The notes: generated by a model not told the origin, from the letters alone. 58,401 nt of DNA from Veillonella sp. R32 (GCF_010093125.1 NZ_NMZQ01000008.1:1-58401); one strand, 5' to 3'; positions 34,813 through 45,822 are shown, numbered from the stretch's first letter. Program-made: numbers and translations.

Positions 34813-37191
34813 ATGAATCGTGAAAATGCATATGTACTTTGGTTTGATGAATTGAAGCGTGAAGATGTTGCCTTAGTTGGCGGTAAATCTTCTTCGTTAG
34901 GGGAAATGACGTCCTCCACAAATGTACCTGTACCATACGGCTTTGCTACAACTGCTCATGGCTATCGGTTCTTTATGGAACAAACTGGGTTAGAAAACAA
35001 AATTAAAGCAGAACTTGATAAATTAGACGATGTAGAAAACTCTGCTTTATTACGTGAAATTTGTGCTAATATCCGCAAATTGATTTGCGATGCTGAAATG
35101 CCTCAAGAATTAGCTGATGCTATTGAAAAAGCATATGCTGAATTAGGGCAGAAAGTAAAGGAAGAAAATCCTTTCGTAGCCGTTCGTTCCAGTGCAACGG
35201 CGGAAGATTTACCAGATGCTAGTTTTGCAGGTCAACAAGATACCTATTTAAACGTGCGTGGCGCTGATGTAATCATTCAAAAAGTAAAAGAATGTTACGC
35301 ATCTACGTTTACAGATCGTGCCACATACTATCGTGTAAAACAAGGGTTTGACCATATGACAGTTGCCTTGAGTGCTGCTATTCAAATGATGGTATTCTCC
35401 AAAGCAGCCGGTGTTATGTTTACTGTTGATTTAGTAACTGGTAACGATGAAAGCATCTTAATTGAAGGCTCTTGGGGCCTTGGTGAATATGTTGTACAAG
35501 GTACAGTTACACCAGATAACTTCACAGTTAGCAAAAAAGATATGAAAATCGTAAGTCGTATGATTAACGACAAAAATATTGCGCTCGTTCGTAATCCTGA
35601 TGGTGATTGCGCAGAAATCGTAATTCCAGAAGATAAAGCTAAAGCACAAGTTATTACTGATGAACAAGTGCTTGAATTAGCCTCCTATGCCAAAGCTATT
35701 GAAAAACATTATGGTTGTTATATGGATATGGAATGGGGCGTTGACGAACGAGATAATAAGATTTGGATTTTACAAGCGCGTCCTGAAACCGTTTGGTCTC
35801 GCAAAAATAAAGAGGACAAACCAGCAGAAGCAGCGGTACAGACTACTACTTCTCGTGAAATCGTGGTTAAAGGCTTACCAGCTAGCCCAGGTAAAGCAGC
35901 AGGTAAAGCGCATGTCATTTTAGATCCAGCCGATATTGATAGTTTCAAAGAAGGCGAAATCCTTGTTACAACTATGACTGCGCCAGACTGGGTGCCTGCT
36001 ATGAAAAAAGCTAAAGCCATTGTCACTGATGCTGGTGGTATGACTTGTCATGCGTCTATCGTTAGTCGCGAACTTGGTATTCCTTGTATCGTAGGGACTA
36101 AGAGTCGCAGTGAAGAAGGGACTAAACGTATTACTGATGGTCAGATGATTACAGTGGATGCGACGAATGGTATCGTGTATGACGGTATTTTAGAAGATGC
36201 GGTCAAACCTAAAGAAGAAGCTACCGCACAAGTAGTGAGTGAATATATTCCAGTAACAGGCACTAAAGTATATATGAACCTTGGTGATCCTGATTTAGCT
36301 GAAAAATATGGTGTATTGCCATGTGATGGTATCGGTTTAATGCGTGAAGAGTTCATTTGGACTACGTTTATCCATGAACATCCACTACATTTAATTGAAA
36401 CGGGTCGTAGCCAATTTGCTATTGATACATTAGCTGAAGGTATGCGCAAAGTTTGTCAGGCCTTAGCACCTCGTCAAGTAGTGCTTCGTTTAAGTGATTT
36501 CAAGTCTAGCGAATATCGCGACTTAAATGGTGGTGACAAACATGAACCACATGAATCCAGTGCTTTACTTGGTTGGCGTGGGGCTTCGCGTTACTATGAT
36601 CCTAAATATGCACCTGCTTTCCAATTGGAATTAGCAGCTATTCGCAAAGTGCGTGAAGAATATGGTTTCAAAAACTTACAAGTTATGATTCCATTCTGCC
36701 GTACAGTACAAGAAGCAGCGGAAGTAACTCGTGTAATGGCTGAAAATGGCTTAGCTCGCAGTGCTGATTTCAAAATTTGGCTTATGGCTGAAATTCCAGC
36801 GAACATTATCTTAGCGGATCAATTTAACCAATATGTAGATGGCTATTCCATTGGTTCTAATGACTTAACCATGTTAATTCTTGGTTGTGACCGCGATAAT
36901 GAAACGGTACAACATATTTATGATGAACGTAACTTGGCAATTCGTCGTGCTATTCATCATTTAATCGAAGTAGCTCATCGCGATGGTAAAACAGTATCCA
37001 TTTGTGGTCAAGCACCAAGCGTATATCCTGATTTCTGTGAGTTCTTAGTACGCAGTGGTATTGATTCCATTTCTGTAAATCCAGATGCTGTAAAAGCTAC
37101 GAAAAAAATGGTGGCTCAGTTAGAACAACGTATTATGCTTGACGCTGTGACTGGTCGCGGCCGCACTCTTGGTAATGAATTAGAGTGGTAA
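34813..37191 (+). CDS. ppsA: Phosphoenolpyruvate synthase (pyruvate, water dikinase)
   Basis: 792 residues, the same as E. coli PpsA. N-terminal nucleotide-binding domain (VGGKSSSLGEM near 23, VRSSATAEDLPDASFAGQQ near 122), phosphohistidine domain with GGMTCHASIVSREL near 405 (His phosphorylated, Thr two residues before as in PpsR targets), and a PEP-binding TIM barrel ending SICGQAP and FLVRSGIDSISVNPD. Makes PEP from pyruvate and ATP, needed for gluconeogenesis in a lactate- or organic-acid-fermenting cell. Followed by its likely transcriptional and post-translational regulators. ATG after CAGGAGGTT. Confidence 0.93.
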   Translation: MNRENAYVLWFDELKREDVALVGGKSSSLGEMTSSTNVPVPYGFATTAHGYRFFMEQTGLENKIKAELDKLDDVENSALLREICANIRKLICDAEMPQELADAIEKAYAELGQKVKEENPFVAVRSSATAEDLPDASFAGQQDTYLNVRGADVIIQKVKECYASTFTDRATYYRVKQGFDHMTVALSAAIQMMVFSKAAGVMFTVDLVTGNDESILIEGSWGLGEYVVQGTVTPDNFTVSKKDMKIVSRMINDKNIALVRNPDGDCAEIVIPEDKAKAQVITDEQVLELASYAKAIEKHYGCYMDMEWGVDERDNKIWILQARPETVWSRKNKEDKPAEAAVQTTTSREIVVKGLPASPGKAAGKAHVILDPADIDSFKEGEILVTTMTAPDWVPAMKKAKAIVTDAGGMTCHASIVSRELGIPCIVGTKSRSEEGTKRITDGQMITVDATNGIVYDGILEDAVKPKEEATAQVVSEYIPVTGTKVYMNLGDPDLAEKYGVLPCDGIGLMREEFIWTTFIHEHPLHLIETGRSQFAIDTLAEGMRKVCQALAPRQVVLRLSDFKSSEYRDLNGGDKHEPHESSALLGWRGASRYYDPKYAPAFQLELAAIRKVREEYGFKNLQVMIPFCRTVQEAAEVTRVMAENGLARSADFKIWLMAEIPANIILADQFNQYVDGYSIGSNDLTMLILGCDRDNETVQHIYDERNLAIRRAIHHLIEVAHRDGKTVSICGQAPSVYPDFCEFLVRSGIDSISVNPDAVKATKKMVAQLEQRIMLDAVTGRGRTLGNELEW

Positions 37192-37209
37192 TAATACTAG
37201 GTGAAACGG

Positions 37210-37239
37210 ACAGGAGGCTGCAGAGCCTCCTGTTTTTTA
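37210..37239 (+). terminator. Intrinsic terminator after ppsA
   Basis: ACAGGAGGCT / AGCCTCCTGT, 4-base loop, then six T. Confidence 0.9.
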
Positions 37240-37332
37240 TAGACACGGTATATAGATACGGCATATAGATACATATTTAGATACGGTATATAGATACGTA
37301 TATAGACACGATGTATAGATACGTATATAAAT
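37237..37332. repeat. About 13-bp tandem repeat upstream of ccpN-like gene
   Basis: Seven to eight degenerate units built on ATAGATACGGTAT (variants with GACACG, GATACG, GATACA). AT-rich, starting directly after the ppsA terminator. No ORF. Confidence 0.8.
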
Positions 37333-37381
37333 CCAGTAATGAGTAGTTTGGCTATATAGCATATGAAGGGAGGGGAAGAGT

Positions 37382-38011
37382 TTGCAATTGACGGAACGAC
37401 AAGATAAAATCGTCCATATTGTAAAAGAGGAAGGCCCTATTACGGGTAAAGCTATTGCTGCAAAATTAGCTTTAACGCGGTCTGCTTTGCGTTCCGATTT
37501 AACGGTTCTAACTATGATGGGCCTATTGGATGCACGTCCTAAAGTGGGTTATTATTATATAGGGCAACAGGGTGTGAGCCCCGTGGCTAATGAGATTCGT
37601 CAATTTACAGTAGGGCAAGTTATGGCGCAAGCAGTGGCTGTTACGGCGGATACCAATTTATATGACACTATAGTTACTATGTTTACAGAAGATGTAGGGA
37701 CTGTGTTAATCTGCGATGATGGATATTTGTTGGGCCTCGTTTCACGGAAGGACTTATTGCGGGCTGCTATTGGTCAGAACGACCCTAAAACAATGCCTAT
37801 TTCTATGATTATGACACCGGTTAGTAAAATGATTTCTTGTCATGTAGAGGATAGTGTGGTAGAAGCGGCGCAACGCATGATTGATTATGAAGTAGATTGT
37901 TTGCCAGTAGTGGAACTGGATACAGCAAATAGCCGGCGTCGTTATAAAGTGTTGGGGCGCATTTCTAAAACAACGGTGACTAAATTATTTTTAGATTGTG
38001 GCGTAAAATAG
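37382..38011 (+). CDS. ccpN: CcpN-like regulator (HTH plus two CBS domains)
   Basis: 209 residues. N-terminal winged helix (1-62, LTERQDKIVHIVKEEGPITGKAIAAKL), then two CBS motifs (about 78-135 and 140-205), the layout of CcpN/YqzB, which represses gluconeogenic genes in Bacillus in response to ATP and ADP. TTG start at 37382 after GGGAGGGGAAG. In Bacillus ccpN also precedes the ppsR-type gene yqfL; here the pair follows ppsA, so ppsA is its obvious target. The 3' end is followed by short repeats that include the stop codon. Confidence 0.88.
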   Translation: MQLTERQDKIVHIVKEEGPITGKAIAAKLALTRSALRSDLTVLTMMGLLDARPKVGYYYIGQQGVSPVANEIRQFTVGQVMAQAVAVTADTNLYDTIVTMFTEDVGTVLICDDGYLLGLVSRKDLLRAAIGQNDPKTMPISMIMTPVSKMISCHVEDSVVEAAQRMIDYEVDCLPVVELDTANSRRRYKVLGRISKTTVTKLFLDCGVK

Positions 38012-38054
38012 TAATGTGGAATAGTGTGTAAAATAATGCATAAAATAATGGCGT
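38003..38054. repeat. Decayed 12-14 bp repeats across the ccpN stop codon
   Basis: GTAAAATAGTAATG at 38003 includes the TAG stop; GTAAAATAATGCA at 38028 and TAAAATAATGGCG at 38042 are later copies. Confidence 0.6.
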
Positions 38055-38146
38055 GATTTAGATTACTTATTTTTTACGTGCATAATGGCAACAAAGCATT
38101 GTATAATAAATGTATATTAGATAAATCGTCATAATTGAGGTGTGGC

Positions 38147-38974
38147 ATGGAAGAAAATAAAATTATTTTTGCAATTTCAGACTCCTTAGGTGAAACGGCT
38201 GAGTCCGTGGCGCGCGCTACGGCGAGTCAGTTTGATAAAGAAAATATAGATATTATTCGCATTCCTTACATTAGTCAGGAAGCGCAAATTGATGATGTAG
38301 TACGCGAAGCAGCACAAGGCAAGCATGTGATTTGTCATACCATTGTATCGCCAACTTTGCGTCAGTATTTGCACAATGAAGCACAGAAGCAAGGGGTTAA
38401 GGCTGTTGATATTATGGGCCCTGTACTAGATGCAGTGGGGAGCGTGGCTGATACACGACCTCGTCTAACAGCTGGCATGATTCATAAGTTGGACCAAGAG
38501 TATTTTAAAAAGGTAGAAGCTATTGAGTTTGCTGTTAAGTATGATGATGGCAAGAATCCATCGGGCTTTGAAAAGGCTGATATTGTGATTATCGGTGTTT
38601 CAAGAACAAGTAAAACACCATTATCCATGTTTTTAGCGTATAAAAAAATAAAGGCCGCTAACTTACCGTTAGTGCCTGAAGTGCCATTGCCAGAAGAATT
38701 ATTTAAGATTCCACCGAAGAAAGTGGTGGGTCTTATTATTGATCCTTATAAATTAAATAATATTCGCAGTGAACGTTTGCGGACGATGGGGCTTGATGGG
38801 GAAGCCAATTATGCAACCATCGCACGGATTGAAGAAGAATTAGCCTATGCGAAAGCGGTTATGCGCCGTGTACATTGTCCTGTTTTGGATGTATCAAACA
38901 AATCTATTGAAGAAACCGCTTCCTTTGTTATGCAAATCATTGAGCGCAATAAACAGCAGGAGCAAGGGCGCTAG
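38147..38974 (+). CDS. ppsR: PEP synthase regulatory kinase/phosphorylase (PpsR/DUF299)
   Basis: 275 residues from ATG 38147, six bases after GAGGTG (a TTG at 38135 is less likely). DUF299 family: SDSLGETAESVARA near 8 and the P-loop GVSRTSKTP near 150. Such proteins inactivate PEP synthase or PPDK by ADP-dependent phosphorylation of the Thr next to the catalytic His and reactivate it by Pi-dependent dephosphorylation. Because the neighbour is a PpsA, not PPDK, the target is inferred to be PpsA. Confidence 0.93.
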   Translation: MEENKIIFAISDSLGETAESVARATASQFDKENIDIIRIPYISQEAQIDDVVREAAQGKHVICHTIVSPTLRQYLHNEAQKQGVKAVDIMGPVLDAVGSVADTRPRLTAGMIHKLDQEYFKKVEAIEFAVKYDDGKNPSGFEKADIVIIGVSRTSKTPLSMFLAYKKIKAANLPLVPEVPLPEELFKIPPKKVVGLIIDPYKLNNIRSERLRTMGLDGEANYATIARIEEELAYAKAVMRRVHCPVLDVSNKSIEETASFVMQIIERNKQQEQGR

Positions 38975-38983
38975 GAGGCTCAT

Positions 38984-39991
38984 ATGACTATCCGAGAAGA
39001 AATTGAAGCGAGAGAAGATTTGATATTATCGCCACAGGCAACGAAAAGTCGAACGGCTAAACGGGATCGGGACGAAGCGCCAGATCCTTTGCGGACGGCT
39101 TTTCAACGAGATCGTGACCGCATTATTCACAGCAAATGTTTTCGTCGTTTGAAACATAAAACACAGGTCTATATTGCACCAGGTGATCATTATCGGACGC
39201 GGATGACACATACGTTAGAAGTGGGGCAAATTGGCCGTACCGTGGCACGTGCTTTGCGCCTTAATGAGGATTTAGTGGAAGCCATTGCCATGGGCCATGA
39301 TGTGGGACATACGCCTTTTGGTCATGTAGGGGAATATGCACTACGTGATTTAGTGGGGCATTTTAACCATAACGAACAAAGTCTGCGTACCTTAGAAGTA
39401 TTAGAAAAGAATGGGCAAGGTCTTAATTTGACTCAGGAAGTACGTGATGGTATTCTAGGTCATACAGGGACTCATAAGCCGGTAACTATGGAAGGGCAAA
39501 TTATTCGCTTAGCTGACCGCATTGCCTATCTTTGTCATGATTTTGACGATGCGCAACGGGCAGGCATGCTCGCCATTGAAGATCTGCCAGGTTCTGTCCG
39601 TGAAGTGCTGGGCACAACACCTTCACAGATGATTACCACAATGGTTATGGATATGGTTCGTGAATCGATGGACAAAAGGGAAATTTTTATGTCCGACGAA
39701 GTAACTAATGTGATGAATGAGTTTAGACGGTTTATGTTTACGGCGGTGTATAAAGCGCCCACGTTAATTCCTGATCGGAATCGAGCCGCACATGTAGTTA
39801 AATACTTATTTTTACATTATTTAGAGAATCCTGAGCTGTTGCGCCATGAAGTGGAACGGCAGGGTGGCGAGGCGAATCGGTTAATTACTCTTACGGATAT
39901 TGTTGATTATGTAGCTGGGCTTACGGACCAGTATGCTATAAAATTATTTAAAGAAATATATATTCCAAGAATTTGGGATCCTGCAAATTAA
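38984..39991 (+). CDS. dGTPase-like HD-domain deoxynucleoside triphosphohydrolase
   Basis: 335 residues. HD metal site: RMTHTLEVGQIGR near 71, GHDVGHTPFGHVGE near 104, RLADRIAYLCHDFDDA near 175. Converts dNTPs to deoxynucleosides and tripolyphosphate by family. GGAGGCTC precedes the ATG, 9 bases after ppsR. In many Firmicutes this gene precedes dnaG-rpoD; here it ends at a bidirectional terminator facing rpmB. Confidence 0.9.
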   Translation: MTIREEIEAREDLILSPQATKSRTAKRDRDEAPDPLRTAFQRDRDRIIHSKCFRRLKHKTQVYIAPGDHYRTRMTHTLEVGQIGRTVARALRLNEDLVEAIAMGHDVGHTPFGHVGEYALRDLVGHFNHNEQSLRTLEVLEKNGQGLNLTQEVRDGILGHTGTHKPVTMEGQIIRLADRIAYLCHDFDDAQRAGMLAIEDLPGSVREVLGTTPSQMITTMVMDMVRESMDKREIFMSDEVTNVMNEFRRFMFTAVYKAPTLIPDRNRAAHVVKYLFLHYLENPELLRHEVERQGGEANRLITLTDIVDYVAGLTDQYAIKLFKEIYIPRIWDPAN

Positions 39992-40045
39992 ATGGTTAGC
40001 ATTAGGATGTGAGCTTTAATGAGTGGGCGATGCTAATTAGCTAAT

Positions 40046-40082
40046 AAAAAAACTGCTATGACATTGTCATAGCAGTTTTTTT
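40046..40082. terminator. Bidirectional terminator between dGTPase and rpmB
   Basis: AACTGCTATGACA / TGTCATAGCAGTT flanked by A7 on the left and T7 on the right, so it works for both converging genes. Confidence 0.9.
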
Positions 40083-40106
40083 AGAGTACATGTACCTTCT
40101 TATTTT

Positions 40107-40295
40107 TTACGCGCGTGTAATTTTATCGGAACGAAGGCAGCGAGTGCATACATTTACCTTTTTGGTTTCGCCGTCTACAATTGCTCGTACTCTCTGGATG
40201 TTTGGCTTCCAGGTCCTTTTCGTGCGGATGTGAGAGTGACTCACGTTCATACCGCTAGCGGTGGTTTTGCCACATACTTCGCAAAGGTTTGCCAT
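40107..40295 (-). CDS. rpmB: 50S ribosomal protein L28
   Basis: 62 residues, standard length. MANLCEVCGKTTASGMNVSHSH, then RTKRTWKPNIQRV, and VCTRCLRS near the C-terminus: the zinc-binding C+ form of L28. The start is at 40295 after GGAGGTGG; a longer in-frame form starting at 40331 is unlikely. Monocistronic, convergent with the dGTPase gene. Confidence 0.96.
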   Translation of the reverse strand: MANLCEVCGKTTASGMNVSHSHIRTKRTWKPNIQRVRAIVDGETKKVNVCTRCLRSDKITRA

Positions 40296-40335
40296 AATTT
40301 CCACCTCCAAGCATAATTTACAACATAACATATGT

Positions 40336-40365
40336 ATTCTATCACAAGGGGACAGAATAAAGCAA
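40336..40365 (-). promoter_or_regulatory. Promoter of rpmB
   Basis: On the minus strand TTGCTT, 18-bp spacer, TAGAAT, with an extended TG motif before the -10. Confidence 0.55.
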
Positions 40366-40382
40366 GTACATAATTTAATTCG

Positions 40383-40411
40383 TTGACGAATCGTATAAAT
40401 TGCCGTACTAT
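40383..40411 (+). promoter_or_regulatory. Promoter of recG
   Basis: TTGACG, 17-bp spacer, TACTAT; lies back-to-back with the rpmB promoter. Confidence 0.7.
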
Positions 40412-40483
40412 CTTTCTTAACAGTATTATTATATCATAGATTTGAAGGATTTGAAGAGTAGATGAGGAGGGCTGACGAAGTTC

Positions 40484-42526
40484 ATGGAAGAATCGTTGTT
40501 AACCATAAAAGGTGTTGGACCTAGCCGTGTGAAACAACTTAATAAATTAGGTATTACTGACGTGTCTTCGTTATTGACCTATTTTCCCCGAACTTATGAA
40601 GATCGAAGTGCTACCTATTGTATAGGCGCTTTAAAACAAGGTGCGGTGGGAGCCACGGAAGGCACTGTGTTACACATACAAGAAAAGAAACCACGGCGGG
40701 GGCTATCTATTTTAGAAATTACCATTGGTGATGCTACAGGTCGTTTAAAAGTTGTTTTATTTAATCAAGGATATAAGAAGAATTTTTATAAAGTAGGACA
40801 ACGGCTACACGTGTATGGCAAGGTGGAATTTGCTTATGGCTCGTTGCAAATGAATACCCCCCATATTGAAAATTTACGAGAAGGGCAAGTGGCTGAGGCT
40901 GGTATAGTACCAGTATATCCCCTTGTAGAGGGTGTGAGTCAATTTGTAGTGCGTCAAGCGATTGCTAATTGGTTTGCGGCGCATGATTCTTTGCCAGAAT
41001 TATTGCCCTTAGCGGTGAGTCAAGAGCATAGCTTTATGTCCCGGTATGAAGCATTCAAAGAAATGCATAGTCCGCTTACGGTAGAGCGTTATGAATTGGC
41101 ACGTAAACAATTGGCCTATGAAGAATTGTTTATTATGCAAGCAGGCCTATTACTACTGCGAGCTCGTGAACAAGACGAACAAGGAATTAAAATGCAACCA
41201 TCAGGTCCTTTAGTAGCCGGCTTTTTAGAACAATTACCATTTAAGCTCACTGGTGATCAAAATCGAGCGTTTCAAGATATTGCGAATGATATGGAAGCAG
41301 AGCGACCTATGCGTCGATTGTTACAAGGGGATGTAGGCTCTGGTAAAACAGTAGTGGGAGCGTTAGCGTTGTTAAAAGTAGTAGAAAATGGCTATCAAGG
41401 CGCTTTGATGGCACCTACGGAAATTTTGGCACAACAACATTATGAGAGTTTACAAGAGCTTATGAAACCAGAAGATATACGGATGGCTTTATTGACAGGC
41501 TCTACCAAAAATGCGGAACGACAAGCTATTTATGAAGGCTTAGCGACAGGTACCATCGATATAGTTATTGGTACTCATGCACTGATTCAAGAGGCGGTAC
41601 AATTTAAAAAGTTAGCCCTAGTGATTGTTGATGAACAACATCGCTTTGGCGTGGAACAACGAGCTACCTTACAGCGTAAAGGGGTGCATCCACATATGCT
41701 AGTTATGACGGCGACCCCCATTCCACGGACTATGACGTTGTCCATTTATGGTGATTTGGAAGTGAGCTTGATTAAAGAAATGCCACCAGGCCGTAAGCCT
41801 GTGCTTACATATGCGGTGGATTCTTCCTATAAAGAACGACTATACGCTTTTTTTGAAAAAGAAATGGCCGCAGGCCATCAAGTATATGTGGTATGTCCTT
41901 TAGTTGAGGAGTCTGAAAAACTTGATTTAGTGGCGGCGGAACAGCTATATGAAGAATTGGCCGAGCGTTATAATCGCCAATTTGGTGTTGGTCTTGTGCA
42001 TGGTCGTATGAGTGCGGCTGATAAAGAAGCCGTAATGGATGATTTTTACAAAGGACGTATTAAATTATTAGTATCGACGACGGTTATTGAAGTAGGCGTT
42101 AACGTACCGAATGCGACAATTATGTGTGTAGAAGGGGCGGAACGATTTGGTTTATCGCAGCTTCATCAGTTGCGGGGCCGTGTTGGTCGTGGCAGTACGC
42201 AGTCCTATTGTGTACTCATTAGCGATAGCCGAAGCGAGGAAAGCTGGCAACGTTTGCAGGTCATGACAGAAACGCAGGATGGTTTTGTTGTGGCTGAACA
42301 AGATTTATTACTGCGTGGCTCAGGCCAATTGTTTGGGTTAGCACAATCTGGTTTACCTGATTTACGATTAGCTAATATTTTGAAAGATATTGATTTATTA
42401 GTAGCTGCTCGGCAAGATGCGAAACGTTGGCTCTCACAAGTTGGTTTTGAAGTTGGTGTAGCTCAAATGAAGCCGGAATTAATGCGTCGTTTTGGTGAAA
42501 GTTTCCAGCGAATTATTTACAGCTAA
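40484..42526 (+). CDS. recG: ATP-dependent DNA helicase RecG
   Basis: 680 residues. N-terminal helix-hairpin-helix-like GVGPSRVKQLNKLG near 10, OB/wedge domain 60-150, helicase motif I LLQGDVGSGKTVVGA near 276, motif II DEQHRFG near 382, motif III MTATPIPRTM near 408, then LRGRVGRG near 564 and C-terminal RSGL-like GLAQSGLPD. Remodels stalled replication forks and Holliday junctions. ATG after GAGGAGG. Confidence 0.96.
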   Translation: MEESLLTIKGVGPSRVKQLNKLGITDVSSLLTYFPRTYEDRSATYCIGALKQGAVGATEGTVLHIQEKKPRRGLSILEITIGDATGRLKVVLFNQGYKKNFYKVGQRLHVYGKVEFAYGSLQMNTPHIENLREGQVAEAGIVPVYPLVEGVSQFVVRQAIANWFAAHDSLPELLPLAVSQEHSFMSRYEAFKEMHSPLTVERYELARKQLAYEELFIMQAGLLLLRAREQDEQGIKMQPSGPLVAGFLEQLPFKLTGDQNRAFQDIANDMEAERPMRRLLQGDVGSGKTVVGALALLKVVENGYQGALMAPTEILAQQHYESLQELMKPEDIRMALLTGSTKNAERQAIYEGLATGTIDIVIGTHALIQEAVQFKKLALVIVDEQHRFGVEQRATLQRKGVHPHMLVMTATPIPRTMTLSIYGDLEVSLIKEMPPGRKPVLTYAVDSSYKERLYAFFEKEMAAGHQVYVVCPLVEESEKLDLVAAEQLYEELAERYNRQFGVGLVHGRMSAADKEAVMDDFYKGRIKLLVSTTVIEVGVNVPNATIMCVEGAERFGLSQLHQLRGRVGRGSTQSYCVLISDSRSEESWQRLQVMTETQDGFVVAEQDLLLRGSGQLFGLAQSGLPDLRLANILKDIDLLVAARQDAKRWLSQVGFEVGVAQMKPELMRRFGESFQRIIYS

Positions 42527-42676
42527 AAATGTTCTAGTAATTTCAGAAAATACTGTATTTTAGCATGTACAGAATAGGCCTTATGTAGTAAAATAATATG
42601 ATAGAGAAGTCTAAATAGATAAATTATATTATCTAACATAGACATACACGTTTTTCGATGATGGAGGTTGAAAAGA

Positions 42677-42862
42677 ATGCCAATTATTCATGTGGAGCTT
42701 GTTGAAGGTCGTACCTTTGAACAGAAGAAACAATTAGGCGAAGCTATTACTAAAGCAGCAGTGGATATCGTTAAAGTGCCAGCTGATGCAGTTAAGGTTG
42801 TTTTCGTAGATATGAAAAAAGACAACTACATGGAAGGTGGCGTAATGCGCTCTGAAAAATAG
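42677..42862 (+). CDS. 4-oxalocrotonate tautomerase family protein
   Basis: 61 residues. Starts M-P-I-I-H-V-E-L, so Pro becomes the N-terminal catalytic base after Met removal; length is typical of the 4-OT subfamily. ATG 42677 lies nine bases after GGAGG; a TTG at 42668 would bury the proline and is rejected. Natural substrate unknown. Confidence 0.88.
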   Translation: MPIIHVELVEGRTFEQKKQLGEAITKAAVDIVKVPADAVKVVFVDMKKDNYMEGGVMRSEK

Positions 42863-42924
42863 AGCCATTACCTGTTTGATTTACTGACGTAAGCAGGTCA
42901 AGAGAGTTTAACTTAGCTAAGTAG

Positions 42925-44418
<1,494 letters not shown>

Positions 44419-44437
44419 TTATTGAGGTGTATTTGTT

Positions 44438-45163
44438 TTGCGTAATCAATTGAGCATTCTTGATGTGCCGGTTGATGTTATAACCATGAATGAAGCAATT
44501 CAGCGTGTACAGGATTTATATTCTGAGCCGGGGCTACATACTGTAGTCACGGTTAACGCTGAAATGGTTATGCGGGCCCGACATGATAAAGAATTGCACC
44601 AAATTTTAAAACAAGCAGATTTAGCGGTCCCTGATGGGGCCGGTGTATTATGGGCTGCCGAGCAATTGGGGCAGCACATTCCAGAGCGTGTAGCTGGTTG
44701 TGATTTAGCGGCTGCTTTATTAGCGAAAGCAGCACAACATAAAACGCCTGTGTATTTTTTAGGGGCCGCTCCTGGCGTAGCTGAGCAAGCGGTAAAAAAT
44801 ATGGAGGCTAAGGTAGGTCCATTAGAAGTAGTCGGTATCCATTCCGGCTTTTTTGATGACCAAGAGGAAACAAGGATTATTCAAGCGATTGAAGCGGGGC
44901 AGGCTAAATTAGTATTAGTAGCGTTAGGTGTGCCTAAGCAAGAAAAATGGATGACGGAGAAGTTAGCCCATTTAGATGGTGTAGTAGCTATCGGTTTAGG
45001 TGGGTCCTTTGATGTTATGGCTGGTACGGTAAAACGAGCTCCTCAGTGGATGCAACGAAATCGATTAGAATGGTTATATCGATTGTTAAATCAACCACAA
45101 CGTCTTGGTCGCATGATGGCACTGCCTAAATTTATGTGGGCAGTGAAACAAGCAAAAAAATAG
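44438..45163 (+). CDS. WecG/TagA/CpsF-family glycosyltransferase
   Basis: 241 residues. Family motifs: TVNAEMVMRARHD near 40, DLAVPDGAGVLWAA near 63, YFLGAAPGVAE near 108 and ALGVPKQEKW near 166. These GT26 enzymes add N-acetylmannosaminuronic acid or ManNAc to undecaprenyl-linked sugars. Here it could serve a surface polysaccharide or lipooligosaccharide. TTG start after GAGGTG. Confidence 0.88.
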   Translation: MRNQLSILDVPVDVITMNEAIQRVQDLYSEPGLHTVVTVNAEMVMRARHDKELHQILKQADLAVPDGAGVLWAAEQLGQHIPERVAGCDLAAALLAKAAQHKTPVYFLGAAPGVAEQAVKNMEAKVGPLEVVGIHSGFFDDQEETRIIQAIEAGQAKLVLVALGVPKQEKWMTEKLAHLDGVVAIGLGGSFDVMAGTVKRAPQWMQRNRLEWLYRLLNQPQRLGRMMALPKFMWAVKQAKK

Positions 45164-45177
45164 AGAGGTGGTGCGAG

Positions 45178-45822
45178 ATGCCCACAGGGTTTATTGTTAA
45201 AGATGGGTATCCTTTCATAGGGGTAACCTTTCTGATAGCCATCTTAACGGGATATTTTGTATCTCCCTATGTGGCGATTATACCCTTTATACTCGCTTGC
45301 TTTTTCACGTTCTTTTTTAGAAATCCTAAGCGCGTGATTCCTACGGATCCAGATGTATTGGTCTCACCAGCAGATGGTAAAGTGATGGAAGTAAGTGAAG
45401 TATATGAAGATTTATTTTTAAATACAGAATGTAAAAAGGTAACGATTTTCTTATCTGTTTTTGATGTGCACGTAAACCGCGCACCGATGGAAGGGAAAAT
45501 TACGTTCCGACAATATACATGTGGCGGCTTTTTACCGGCCTATAAGAAAACGGTAGGCTATGAAAATGAACGCCATTCCATTGGCATTGACAATGGTCGC
45601 ATTGAAATTTTAGTTACACAAATCGCAGGATTATTAGCCCGCCGTATTATATCGTGGACAGATTTAGGGAACACTTTGGCAAAAGGCCAATTATACGGAA
45701 TGATTAAATTTGGCTCTTGTACTGAAATTTTTGTGCCTAAATCAGTGGATATTTGTGTCAAAAAAGGCGATTATGTACGTGGTGGGGAATCAATTATCGG
45801 GAGGCTGCAAAAAAATGGATAA
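45178..45822 (+). CDS. psd: Phosphatidylserine decarboxylase proenzyme
   Basis: 214 residues, small Psd form. Two hydrophobic segments near 14-45, RNPKRVIP, VSPADGKV, VFDVHVNRAP near 100, and the self-cleavage site FGSC near 178 whose Ser becomes the pyruvoyl group. Makes phosphatidylethanolamine from phosphatidylserine. ATG 45178 after GAGAGGTGG. Overlaps pssA by 8 bases, which makes its substrate. Confidence 0.92.
   Translation: MPTGFIVKDGYPFIGVTFLIAILTGYFVSPYVAIIPFILACFFTFFFRNPKRVIPTDPDVLVSPADGKVMEVSEVYEDLFLNTECKKVTIFLSVFDVHVNRAPMEGKITFRQYTCGGFLPAYKKTVGYENERHSIGIDNGRIEILVTQIAGLLARRIISWTDLGNTLAKGQLYGMIKFGSCTEIFVPKSVDICVKKGDYVRGGESIIGRLQKNG

Noticed and set aside
34813-37191. Pyruvate phosphate dikinase
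   Set aside because: The length of 792 residues and the domain motifs fit PEP synthase; PPDK is about 875 residues with different motifs.
37237-37332. Possible CRISPR array
   Set aside because: Units of 13 bp are contiguous and degenerate, with no spacers and no cas genes nearby.
42668-42676. TTG start adding three residues to the tautomerase
   Set aside because: It would hide the catalytic N-terminal proline and sits too close to the ribosome binding site.
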